From contig NZ_QEWJ01000015.1 of the NCBI RefSeq assembly GCF_004127215.1, forward strand, positions 1 through 34,377: a stretch of 34,377 nucleotides of DNA, given 5' to 3'. The position numbers and the translations under genes are program-made. Source of the stretch: Streptococcus oralis (GTDB lineage: Bacteria; Bacillota; Bacilli; Lactobacillales; Streptococcaceae). Positions 15,904-23,008 of the stretch are shown one piece after another. The stretch's first letter is position 1. Each line of letters begins with the position of its first letter. A model generated the notes under the pieces. The model was not told the origin of the DNA. It ran no database searches and saw only the letters and a program-made list of their open reading frames with translations.

Positions 15904-17172
15904 TTATTTCTCCTTGTCCTCTAAGAGCCGATGTATTTCGCTCTTCAGAATCTCTGTTGGCTGGTAGTCTTGAGCTGCACGACTAAGTTTGTTCAAATCT
16001 GACCAGTCAGCTCTAGCCAATAACTCATCAAAAGCTCGCCCAATCGCTTCCGTATCCTCTCGTTTAGCAGTCAGGGCAATCCCTGCCTCTAGCCCGCGAA
16101 CCGCATAGTCATACTGATCATAGTCATGAGGGAGAATCAAGGCAGGCTTGCCATAGATAATACATTGGTAAAAAATACCCGCACCGCCATGATGAACCAC
16201 ATAGTCCATCTGGGGAATGTATTCTTTATAGGGAAGATAGGATACCACAGAAACATTGTCCATAAGTTCCTCACATTGGAAGTCTTGTCCGCCGAACCCC
16301 AGAGTTACAAAGAAGTGACAGTCCGGATGGGCTTTTGCCAATTGTTGTGTCTGGTAGAGGAGATTGTCTTTGGCCCATGCTAGCTGAGTCCCACAAGATA
16401 CGAGGACTTTCTTATGATTTGCATAAGGAGCCAAATCCAGAGGATAATTCTCTGCCCTCTCAATCGAAGACCCAAAAGGTCCCACCCAAAGGTAGTGCTC
16501 TGGAAAACCACTTTTCAGCTCCAACTCTTTCATCCCAATTCCCAAGATGGAATAGGGCGAATAAATGGTTTCCTGATTTTTGTGATTGTAGAGCTCAAAA
16601 TCGTAACGTTTCAAGCGTTCTCTAAGTAGAAAGGTTACGATTCGTTTCCCTAAACGAGTCACTTTTCTTCCTAGCCATTGCTGGATAGATTGGAAAGGAT
16701 TCTTTGGACCACCCATTCCTCCAAAGAAACAAGGCGGTCCATCTGTCGTTTCAATGGCAAACTGTGTCGCCATAGTGGTAATCCAAGGAATCCCCAACTC
16801 TTCCGCTACAAGTCCTCCAGAGATGGTTATAAAATCCGCAATAACAATATCTGGTCGATTTTTCTGCCACTCTTGCACTAGTTGATCAGACACTACATTG
16901 ATCAAATCAAGACTAGCTGACAACTGTCGATAAGCAGAAATAAGGTTTAATTGCCCTTCATTGTTGGCTACACGCTCAAACTCGTCTACAGAATTTTCTA
17001 AAATAGGAAGCACCTGGAATCCCATCTCCTCTGCGACAGCTTTTCGTTGTGGTCCTGTAAATAATCGAATCTCATACAAGGGATCCTTCAACAAGGGGGC
17101 GAGTAGATTCAGTGTTGGGAAGAGATGCCCACTTAAGGGTACTACAACCACATCAATTTTGATTTTTCTCAT
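15904..17172 (-). CDS. MGT/UGT-type (GT1) glycosyltransferase
   Basis: This GT-B glycosyltransferase has an N-terminal acceptor domain (VVVPLSGHLFPTLNLLAPL) and a C-terminal nucleotide-sugar domain with HHGGAGIFYQCIIYGKPAL and PHDYDQYD. This is the signature of macrolide/flavonol/glycolipid GT1 enzymes. The open frame extends upstream to an ATG at 17232. That start would place a rho-independent terminator inside the coding sequence, and the family N-terminus begins at MRKIKIDVVVV, so I use ATG 17172 (422 aa). No ribosome site precedes 17172. It is the first gene of the operon and would add a sugar to the presumed lipid or lactone product. Confidence 0.78.
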   Translation of the reverse strand: MRKIKIDVVVVPLSGHLFPTLNLLAPLLKDPLYEIRLFTGPQRKAVAEEMGFQVLPILENSVDEFERVANNEGQLNLISAYRQLSASLDLINVVSDQLVQEWQKNRPDIVIADFITISGGLVAEELGIPWITTMATQFAIETTDGPPCFFGGMGGPKNPFQSIQQWLGRKVTRLGKRIVTFLLRERLKRYDFELYNHKNQETIYSPYSILGIGMKELELKSGFPEHYLWVGPFGSSIERAENYPLDLAPYANHKKVLVSCGTQLAWAKDNLLYQTQQLAKAHPDCHFFVTLGFGGQDFQCEELMDNVSVVSYLPYKEYIPQMDYVVHHGGAGIFYQCIIYGKPALILPHDYDQYDYAVRGLEAGIALTAKREDTEAIGRAFDELLARADWSDLNKLSRAAQDYQPTEILKSEIHRLLEDKEK

Positions 17173-17191
17173 ATGTCTAGGATAGCAAATT

Positions 17192-17224
17192 TTTAAAAAA
17201 AGAACTACCAAAATGATAGTTCTT
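17192..17224 (-). terminator. Terminator between the alcohol dehydrogenase and the glycosyltransferase operon
   Basis: On the minus strand AGAACTATC (17215-17223) pairs with GGTAGTTCT (17201-17209), with a four- to five-base loop. The stem is followed by seven T residues. It begins ~36 bp after the dehydrogenase stop codon. Confidence 0.75.
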
Positions 17225-17259
17225 TCCAGCATTATTTAACTTCTTTTTCACTTTAAAAA

Positions 17260-18411
17260 TTAGAAGAGTTCTTTATAGAGAGCAATGGTTTCTTCCAAAG
17301 TCGGCATAAATGGGTTTCCTGGTGCACAGGCATCGATCAAAGCATTCTTAGAAAGGTAGTCAAAGTCAAAGTCTTTTTCTTGGATACCGAGTTCAGTGAG
17401 TTTCTTCGGAATGCCTACTGTTTCAGACAATTTTTCAATCTCAGCGATAGCGTAGGCAGCACATTCTTCATCAGTTTTCCCTTCAACATGAAGACCCAAG
17501 GCCTTGGCTACATTGCGGAAAGCTTCTGGTACGCGTTTGGCATTTTCACGTTCTACAACTGGAAGAAGCATGGCACAGCAGACACCATGTGGCAAATTAT
17601 ACACTGCACCGAGTTGGTGAGCCATTGAGTGAACGTAGCCCAAACCAGCATTGTTAAAGCTCATACCGCCGAGGAAGATGGCATTGACCATCGCCTCACG
17701 CGCTTCAATATCCTGTCCATTTGCTACGGCACGAGGGAGGTACTCCTTGATGAGTTCAATGGCTCCGATAGAGAGTTTCTTGGTTACATCATAAGCTCCA
17801 GGTGTTACCAAGGCTTCGACAGCGTGGGTAAGAGCATCCATACCTGTTGCTGCTGTGAGAGCTTGCGGTTTTGAAAGCATGAGTTCTGGATCATTAACAG
17901 AGATAAGGGCTAGACTGTTCTTATCTACCATTACCATTTTGACCTTGCGTTCTTCGTCAGTAATCACATAGTTAATGGTGATTTCTGCTGAGGTCCCAGC
18001 TGTTGTATTGATCGCAACCACTGGCAACCCTTTTTTAGCAGACTTGTGAAGTCCTTCGTAGTCCTGTGGTTTTCCACCATTTGTCGCAATGATAGAGATA
18101 CAACTAGCCGCATCCTGGGGAGATCCTCCCCCAAGACTAATGATGAAGTCACATCCATGCTCTTTCAGGACAGCCACTCCGTCTGTGACGTTCTTGCAAG
18201 TTGGATTTGGCTCCACATCGCTAAAGATCACATATTCGATCCCTTCAGCATCTAATGGTTTTAGGACTTTGGGTAAAATATCACTGCCTTCGATGAACTT
18301 ATCTGTCACCAAGAGAGCCTTCTTATACCCCAGTTCCTTAATATACGGACCTACTTCATTTACAACACCTTTACCAATAAGGTTAACTGATGGAACGTAA
18401 AATGTAGCCAT
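17260..18411 (-). CDS. fucO: Iron-containing alcohol dehydrogenase (FucO-like)
   Basis: The 383-aa group III alcohol dehydrogenase has the NAD-binding loop GGGSPQD (94-100). Metal ligands are D192, H196 (GMDALTHAVEA), H261 and H275 (VHSMAHQLG, NLPHG). These enzymes interconvert aldehydes or diols and alcohols with NADH. Whether the natural substrate is lactaldehyde, propanediol or another aldehyde cannot be read from sequence, so the symbol is only the nearest name. GGAGGA precedes the ATG. The gene has its own promoter, overlapped by a palindrome and a near-consensus cre site, and its own terminator. It is therefore a monocistronic unit next to the KAS III operon. Confidence 0.88.
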   Translation of the reverse strand: MATFYVPSVNLIGKGVVNEVGPYIKELGYKKALLVTDKFIEGSDILPKVLKPLDAEGIEYVIFSDVEPNPTCKNVTDGVAVLKEHGCDFIISLGGGSPQDAASCISIIATNGGKPQDYEGLHKSAKKGLPVVAINTTAGTSAEITINYVITDEERKVKMVMVDKNSLALISVNDPELMLSKPQALTAATGMDALTHAVEALVTPGAYDVTKKLSIGAIELIKEYLPRAVANGQDIEAREAMVNAIFLGGMSFNNAGLGYVHSMAHQLGAVYNLPHGVCCAMLLPVVERENAKRVPEAFRNVAKALGLHVEGKTDEECAAYAIAEIEKLSETVGIPKKLTELGIQEKDFDFDYLSKNALIDACAPGNPFMPTLEETIALYKELF

Positions 18412-18456
18412 ATGCTTTTCCTCCTGCGCCTCTGCGCTATTTGATTATTTACCATA

Positions 18457-18485
18457 AGTATACGACCTCAGTATAAGTTTTACAA
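18457..18485 (-). promoter_or_regulatory. Promoter of the alcohol dehydrogenase
   Basis: TTGTAA (18480-18485) and TATACT (18457-18462) are spaced by 17 bp on the minus strand. The -35 box is the edge of a perfect palindrome. Confidence 0.6.
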
Positions 18486-18504
18486 ATATTTGTAAGCGTT
18501 TTAA
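18480..18504. promoter_or_regulatory. Palindromic operator candidate plus cre-like site
   Basis: TTACAAATATTTGTAA (18480-18495) is a perfect 16-bp palindrome covering the -35 box. Overlapping it on the plus strand, TTGTAAGCGTTTTAA (18490-18504) matches the CcpA cre consensus WTGNAARCGNWWWCA at 14 of 15 positions. Control by carbon source through CcpA plus another repressor is likely; the second regulator is unknown. Confidence 0.5.
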
Positions 18505-18542
18505 GTAAAAAATCAGTAAAGAATCGCTGATCACTTTTTCAA

Positions 18543-18583
18543 GAAAAAAGCTCCAAAAAGATGGATTTCATCTCATTGGAACT
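18543..18583 (-). terminator. Terminator of the 151-aa lipoprotein gene
   Basis: On the minus strand AGTTCCAA pairs with TTGGAGCT with one G-U pair, and inner AGATG pairs with CATCT. The stem is followed by TTTTTTC. Confidence 0.65.
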
Positions 18584-18595
18584 TTTACTTAATCA

Positions 18596-19051
18596 TTATT
18601 GCTTAGTTAATACCACTCGGTCAGATGCCTCTCGGTCCATATCATCGATAATCAATTGATTACCATTAACCGTGTAAATTTTGACATCATCACCGATAAT
18701 GACACGTTGATTTTCTGGCTCAAAGCTGACTTGCTTGATTTCCTTATCTCCATCTGGCTCGACCTCAGTCCACGTACCAGTTTTACCTGTTACAACAAGA
18801 GTGATCTGGTCATTCTCATCTTTTCCAGTATAGGTACCATCGATATTCGTAGGTTGAGCTACAGTAGTGTCCTGACTTGAGGACGCCTGTGGTTGGCTAG
18901 CACTTGTAGTAGCACTAGAAGATGACTCTTGTTGAGTAGATGGTTGCTGAGCAGATTGCTGGGTAGGCGCTTGTGTCTTAGATCCACAAGCCGCTAAAAG
19001 ACTAAGAATTGCTAGGGAAGCAATAGAAAGTGTGAATGTTTTTATTTTCAT
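18596..19051 (-). CDS. Small lipoprotein with Ser/Gln/Thr-rich linker
   Basis: This 151-aa protein has a lipoprotein signal with lipobox LLAAC (Cys22). A Gln/Ser/Thr-rich unstructured linker follows (~24-66). The C-terminal domain (~68-151) is mostly beta-like (IDGTYTGKDENDQITLVV, YTVNGNQLIIDDMD). It would be lipid-anchored on the outer face of the membrane. The C-terminal part resembles small domains found in streptococcal lipoproteins of unknown function; I do not assign a role. It is monocistronic, with its own promoter upstream and terminator downstream, and lies next to folC as remembered for pneumococcus. Confidence 0.8.
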   Translation of the reverse strand: MKIKTFTLSIASLAILSLLAACGSKTQAPTQQSAQQPSTQQESSSSATTSASQPQASSSQDTTVAQPTNIDGTYTGKDENDQITLVVTGKTGTWTEVEPDGDKEIKQVSFEPENQRVIIGDDVKIYTVNGNQLIIDDMDREASDRVVLTKQ

Positions 19052-19116
19052 AGCGGTTTCCTTTCTTTTGTGCCAATGTTTTGCTGAATCAGTTTCCAGA
19101 TGTACCTCCTACCTCA

Positions 19117-19145
19117 AGTATAACAACTTAAGTCTAGAAGGTCAA
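19117..19145 (-). promoter_or_regulatory. Promoter of the 151-aa lipoprotein gene
   Basis: TTGACC (19140-19145, overlapping the folC stop codon) and TATACT (19117-19122) are spaced by 17 bp. Confidence 0.65.
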
Positions 19146-20392
19146 CTAGCCCCATCGCTTCCTAGCAAACTCGCTCGAACTTCCGAGATAAAGTAGAGAG
19201 AACCCGTCACGAAAAGCAGGTCCTGATCATTGGCCTTTTCTTCAAATTCTCTGATAAAATCGCCATAGGAAGGAATCAAATCGTAACCTGCCACATCCTT
19301 CTCATCCAAAGAACCTTGGTAGTCAAAACCTGTCACCTTAAGTTCCACCTGAGGCAACTGCTCAGATAGATAACCTAACATCCCTTGATAATCTTTGCGT
19401 TTAAGGGCACCAAAAAGGATACGGACTTGATAGCCTTGTTGGATTTTCTCTTGGATAAACTCTACCAAACGGGTTAAGGCTGGAAGATTGTGAGCCCCAT
19501 CTAGGTAGATTTGCGGGCGAATCCGTTCCAATCGACCTGCCCAGTGAGTTTCTTGCAAGGCCTGTCTCACAAGCTGTTCATCGACCCTTTCCTCTCTTGA
19601 CGCCATAAAAAGTAGAAAGCTTTGTAAGGCCAAGGAGGCATTTTCTCGCTGATAGGCACCTTCCAAACCGATTTCAAGCTGGGAAAATCTTGCTAGGCTA
19701 CTTGAAAAATCCCCAGCATTCAAGGTGAAGTCTTGCCCAGCTTGATAAAGGTCTACGTCTAACACTCTTGCTCTCTTTTGACAGACAAGTTCCGCTTCTG
19801 GAGCAAGCTTGGCAATGACCGCCTTCTTTCCGACCTTGAAGATACCAGCCTTCTGCTCTGCTATTTCCTCCAGATTGTCACCCAAGGTCTCCTGGTGATC
19901 TAGGCCAATGGAAGTAATAACTGCAATTTCTCCTGTTACAACATTCGTGGTGTCAAGCAGACCACCAATCCCCACTTCTAACAGGACTAAGTCCACGCCT
20001 TTCTCTCTAAAATAGGCCAAAGCAATCAAGGTCAACAGTTCAAAGAAAGACAATTGATCATGTGTCTCCAAAAGAGCTTTTTCCATCTCCTTGACTTGGT
20101 TCGCTATACGGATAAAGTCTTCATCTGCGATCGGTTGCCCATTGATACAGATTCGATCATGGATGCTGATGATATGAGGAGAGGTAAAGGTGCCAACTTT
20201 TTTACCATGAGCTACAAACAATTCTCTCATGAAGGCAATAGTTGACCCCTTGCCGTTAGTTCCTGTTACATGGATAATGGGATAACTCTTCTCAGGATTC
20301 CCTAGCAAATCCACTGCTTGCTGTATTCGTCCAAGTCCAGATCTAAAGTTTAAACCAATTCGACTATGGAGCCATTCTTCTACTTCAAACAT
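19142..20392 (-). CDS. folC: Folylpolyglutamate / dihydrofolate synthase
   Basis: This Mur-ligase-family enzyme adds glutamate to dihydropteroate or folates using ATP in the cytosol. It has the P-loop GTNGKGS (44-50), FTSPHIISIHDRI (the folate-binding region) and LLEVGIGGLLDTTNV, and the later VGKKAVI and LDGAHNLPAL motifs. The open frame reaches an upstream ATG at 20419. ATG 20392 is preceded by AAGGAG and gives the family N-terminus MFEVEEWLHSR, so I use it (416 aa). Upstream lies a strong terminator and the tandem hairpin array, so folC should have its own promoter, but none is convincing. Confidence 0.93.
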   Translation of the reverse strand: MFEVEEWLHSRIGLNFRSGLGRIQQAVDLLGNPEKSYPIIHVTGTNGKGSTIAFMRELFVAHGKKVGTFTSPHIISIHDRICINGQPIADEDFIRIANQVKEMEKALLETHDQLSFFELLTLIALAYFREKGVDLVLLEVGIGGLLDTTNVVTGEIAVITSIGLDHQETLGDNLEEIAEQKAGIFKVGKKAVIAKLAPEAELVCQKRARVLDVDLYQAGQDFTLNAGDFSSSLARFSQLEIGLEGAYQRENASLALQSFLLFMASREERVDEQLVRQALQETHWAGRLERIRPQIYLDGAHNLPALTRLVEFIQEKIQQGYQVRILFGALKRKDYQGMLGYLSEQLPQVELKVTGFDYQGSLDEKDVAGYDLIPSYGDFIREFEEKANDQDLLFVTGSLYFISEVRASLLGSDGAS

Positions 20393-20442
20393 ATATCTCC
20401 TTAACAAAAATCCAATCAACTATCGCACCAAAGTATGACTGC

Positions 20443-20480
20443 AAATAAAAAGCGAGGTCGAGACAAAAATCCCGACCTCT
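20443..20480 (-). terminator. Strong terminator upstream of folC (end of the ireB-ruvX-DUF1292 unit)
   Basis: On the minus strand GAGGTCG (20473-20479) pairs with CGACCTC (20454-20460). The stem is followed by GCTTTTTATTT. Confidence 0.85.
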
Positions 20481-20517
20481 TACCTGGTTAGCTAATCACT
20501 AGCTACTATAAATTTCA

Positions 20518-20747
20518 ACGTGGACTAAAAATGTCCACTAGACTTACTTGCGACTTTTATTTCTAGCGCAAGCGTAAAAATGTTCACTGAACATACCAGT
20601 TCTCTCTTATTTCAAGGGGCTGGACCAAAAACGTCCGCTGGATGTTCCAACTCTCTCCAATTTCTGGGAATTGGGCTGATACGGTCTCTGAGATTACCTG
20701 CGTTTCTAATTTCTAGCGCAGGGCTAAAAACATCCACTGGATGTCTT
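20518..20747 (-). repeat. Five-unit ~50-bp tandem array of hairpin elements
   Basis: An element with plus-strand core AAAAAyrTyCrCTGGA recurs with its A-run at 20527, 20576, 20627 and 20726, and a degenerate copy lies near 20677. Spacings are therefore 49-51 bp. On the minus strand each good copy is a short stem followed by TTTTT, for example ACATCC-AGT-GGATGT at 20730-20744. Between these lie second stems whose sequences differ but still pair: TTGCG/CGCAA, CCAG/CTGG, CCAA/TTGG, CTGCG/CGCAG. No protein-coding potential is evident in this ~330-bp gap. Confidence 0.7.
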
Positions 20748-21052
20748 TACTCCTCCATATAGGTGTTGAAAACTTCTTCAATCATATTCCATTCGTCTTC
20801 TGAGTCTTCTGGAATTGGTTGCAATTCGCCCTCTGTTCCGTCTTCATTTTCATTGAATGAGTATGCTTGAATCTCAACTTCACCATTTTCGTCTTCTTCT
20901 GCATTAACTGGCACTAGAAGGACATAGTTTTTACCAAATTCTTCCTTACCGTCAATTGTCAAAAGGATTTCAAACAAGGTTTCATTACCTTGGTCATCTA
21001 CTAGTGTAATCAATTCACGTTCTTCGTGGTTATGGTTATGATCGTGTGACAT
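20747..21052 (-). CDS. DUF1292 family protein (YrzB-like)
   Basis: This 101-aa, strongly acidic cytosolic protein has a His-rich start (HDHNHNHEE) and the DUF1292 core ([18 protein letters not shown]). Its function is unknown. It is the third gene of the conserved Firmicutes trio ireB-ruvX-DUF1292, starts 15 nt after ruvX, and has a GGAG ribosome site. The His-rich tail could bind metal, but nothing more can be said. Confidence 0.88.
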   Translation of the reverse strand: MSHDHNHNHEERELITLVDDQGNETLFEILLTIDGKEEFGKNYVLLVPVNAEEDENGEVEIQAYSFNENEDGTEGELQPIPEDSEDEWNMIEEVFNTYMEE

Positions 21053-21067
21053 AGTTTCTCCTCTGTC

Positions 21068-21487
21068 TTAAAATTTTCTATCTAAATAATTTTGCAAAAT
21101 CAGCTGGGCAGCTAATTTATCAATGACTTTTTTTCGCTTGTTGCGACTGATGTCTGCCTGCTCAATCAGCATACGCTCGGCTGCAACTGTGGTCAGGCGC
21201 TCATCTTGATAGTCTACTGGTAAACCAAAAATCTCTTCTAGTTTTGCTCCGTAGGCTTGACTGGCTTCTACCCGTGGACCGCTGGTATTATTCATATTTT
21301 TAGGCAAGCCCACTACAAAGCGTTCCACCTTATAGCTCTCGACCAATTCCTTGATGCGGTCAAAACCAAACTGACCCTGTTCCTCATTGATTTGGATAAT
21401 TTCAAGGCCCTGAGCTGTAAAACCTAGTGGGTCACTAATGGCAACGCCTACCGTTTTTGAACCAACGTCCAATCCCATAATTCTCAT
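21068..21487 (-). CDS. ruvX: Putative Holliday junction resolvase YqgF/RuvX
   Basis: The 139-aa RNase H-fold nuclease has the first acidic residue in MGLDVGSK (D7), [10 protein letters not shown] in the middle, [13 protein letters not shown] and a closing [13 protein letters not shown]. The family acts in recombination and pre-16S rRNA processing. It starts three bases after the ireB stop, within the conserved ireB-ruvX-DUF1292 operon. Confidence 0.93.
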   Translation of the reverse strand: MRIMGLDVGSKTVGVAISDPLGFTAQGLEIIQINEEQGQFGFDRIKELVESYKVERFVVGLPKNMNNTSGPRVEASQAYGAKLEEIFGLPVDYQDERLTTVAAERMLIEQADISRNKRKKVIDKLAAQLILQNYLDRKF

Positions 21488-21490
21488 AGA

Positions 21491-21757
21491 TTATAGATCG
21501 ACTCCTTGTCCTTTAAGGTAATAGCGCACCAATTCTTCAACAATTTCATCACGCTCGTACTTACGGATTTGATTTCGCGCATTGTTGTATCGAGGAACGT
21601 AGGCAGGGTCTCCACTCAATACATAACCCACAATCTGATTGATCGGATTGTAGCCTTTTTCATTCAGAGAAGCATAGACGTCTGTCAACGTTTCACTAAT
21701 TTCCTTCTTATTGGAATCATCCAATTTAAAACGTACAGTTTCTTCAGTAAATCCCAT
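21491..21757 (-). CDS. ireB: IreB family regulatory phosphoprotein (UPF0297/DUF965)
   Basis: The 88-aa protein starts [15 protein letters not shown]4 and T7 match the threonines phosphorylated by the PASTA kinase IreK in Enterococcus faecalis IreB, where the protein tunes cell-wall stress responses. The rest ([34 protein letters not shown]) is typical of the family. An upstream in-frame start at 21814 would overlap the -35 box, and ATG 21757 has AGAGGGTG, so 21757 is used. Confidence 0.92.
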   Translation of the reverse strand: MGFTEETVRFKLDDSNKKEISETLTDVYASLNEKGYNPINQIVGYVLSGDPAYVPRYNNARNQIRKYERDEIVEELVRYYLKGQGVDL

Positions 21758-21787
21758 TCTAACACCCTCTTTCCTTAGAATAGTACT

Positions 21788-21816
21788 ATTATAGCATATT
21801 TCCTTACGTTCCACAA
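21788..21816 (-). promoter_or_regulatory. Promoter of the ireB-ruvX-DUF1292 operon
   Basis: TTGTGG (21811-21816), 17-bp spacer, then TATAAT (21788-21793) preceded by TATGC, a full extended -10. Confidence 0.75.
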
Positions 21817-21843
21817 TTAAGTCCGTCTATTTATTTGGATTTT

Positions 21844-22413
21844 CTATTGTTCTGTCGCTCCATTTGCTATTCTATCTTCGATATATTGGCTTGGTTCATT
21901 TTTCAAAAGAGTCTCTAAGCCAATATTCTTTAGATATTCTACTTGCGCCGCCTTTTTGACATCTAAAATTTGAAAATCATAAGTCGTCGTAGTTTCCATC
22001 TCTGTCTCGCTGATTAGCTGAGTTTCAACCGTAAAACCTTCTAACTTACGTGCTTCTTGGAGACTTTCATCTTTCTCCTCGGCTTCCGCGAAGGCTTTCT
22101 TTGTAGCTTCAAGACCGTGATCAGCGATAAAGGATTTCAACTCCTCACTTAAGGGCCGTGTCTGCCGGATAACCAATTTTAGAAATTGCTTCCCTCTATA
22201 AGTAATTGTTTGAGTTTGCTTAACGCCCCCTTCTGACTCAGGGAGAAGTAAGGTCTTGGTTACAACCGTGTTCTTCTCGGCATTATCTAGAACTGGCAGG
22301 GTAGACTGGAGTTCTTCTGACGACGTTGTTGAAGCAGCAGTTGTTCCCTTCTTTTGACCACAACCAACAAGTAAAAAAAGGAGGGCAAACGCACTGATTA
22401 CTATTTTTTTCAT
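21844..22413 (-). CDS. Lipoprotein, DUF1307 / SP0191-like
   Basis: This 189-aa protein has a lipoprotein signal and lipobox LLVGC (Cys18), a short Ser/Thr-rich linker and a globular domain (~40-189). The domain has alternating beta-like segments (TVVTKTLLLPES, TQTITYRGKQFLKLVI) and helices. The layout resembles YehR/DUF1307-type streptococcal lipoproteins of unknown function; the family is named from memory. It lies between spx and ireB with AGGAAA before the ATG. A terminator separates it from spx. Confidence 0.78.
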   Translation of the reverse strand: MKKIVISAFALLFLLVGCGQKKGTTAASTTSSEELQSTLPVLDNAEKNTVVTKTLLLPESEGGVKQTQTITYRGKQFLKLVIRQTRPLSEELKSFIADHGLEATKKAFAEAEEKDESLQEARKLEGFTVETQLISETEMETTTTYDFQILDVKKAAQVEYLKNIGLETLLKNEPSQYIEDRIANGATEQ

Positions 22414-22431
22414 ATTTCCTCACATGATTTT

Positions 22432-22471
22432 TAGATAAAAATGAACAAGGCTAGGAGATACCCCAGCCTTG
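22432..22471 (-). terminator. Terminator after spx
   Basis: On the minus strand CAAGGCT (22465-22471) pairs with AGCCTTG (22446-22452), followed by TTCATTTTTATC. The T tract is interrupted, so termination may be partial and allow read-through into the lipoprotein. Confidence 0.65.
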
Positions 22472-22475
22472 ATGT

Positions 22476-22874
22476 TTATAGAGCTGCACGCAAACGTGCC
22501 TCTGCATTTTCTACATTACGGACAGAGCGTGGTAAGAAAGCACGGATATCATCCTCTTTATAGCCGACTTGCAGGCGCTTCTCATCCACAAGAATCGGGC
22601 TTTTTAGAATCCGCGGTGTTTCCATGATTAAGTTGAGCACTTCATTGACACTCAAATCTTCGATGTCAACTCCCAAAGCTTTCGCATAGCGGTTTTTTGA
22701 TGACACAATACTAGCAATTCCATTTTCTGTCTTTGTCAGAATATCAAGTAATTCTTCTCTCGTAATTCCTTCTTTGCCAAGATTTTGTTCTTTATAACTT
22801 AACTGGTGGGCATTGAGCCAGGTCTTTGCTTTTTTACAGCTGGTACAACTGGAGACTGTATAAATTTTAATCAT
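22476..22874 (-). CDS. spx: Spx family transcriptional regulator
   Basis: The 132-aa ArsC-fold protein binds RNA polymerase alpha-CTD and redirects transcription in thiol stress. The redox switch C10-x-x-C13 (SSCTSCKKA) is intact. The body shows the Spx pattern (TRILK-like PRILKSPILVDEKRLQVGY, DDIRAFLPRSVR). Streptococci carry two Spx paralogues; which one this is cannot be settled here. The ATG is preceded by GGGGTAGG and the gene has a strong extended -10 promoter. Confidence 0.92.
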   Translation of the reverse strand: MIKIYTVSSCTSCKKAKTWLNAHQLSYKEQNLGKEGITREELLDILTKTENGIASIVSSKNRYAKALGVDIEDLSVNEVLNLIMETPRILKSPILVDEKRLQVGYKEDDIRAFLPRSVRNVENAEARLRAAL

Positions 22875-22915
22875 GTACCTACCCCTTTCGCTACATGTTA
22901 CTATCAGTTTAGTCT

Positions 22916-22926
22916 ATTATACCATA
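22916..22926 (-). promoter_or_regulatory. Extended -10 promoter of spx
   Basis: TATGGTATAAT on the minus strand is a perfect TnTGnTATAAT. The -35 region is weak. The transcript leader would be ~35 nt. Confidence 0.7.
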
Positions 22927-23008
22927 AAAAACATCCGACTTGCGACCTATTTTTAAAAAAATTTAACTTTTTTCGCGATTTTCGTACTTTTTCCTTGACA
23001 AAATCAAT

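Noticed and set aside
17172-17232. Upstream ATG at 17232 as the glycosyltransferase start
   Set aside because: It would put an intrinsic terminator inside the coding sequence and add a 20-residue extension absent from the family; ATG 17172 matches the GT-B N-terminus.
20518-20747. Hairpin array as a CRISPR array
   Set aside because: Units differ from each other, there are no unique spacers between identical repeats, and no cas genes are in the window.
21758-21814. 19-codon upstream extension of IreB
   Set aside because: It covers the promoter; the conserved MGFTEET start has its own ribosome site.
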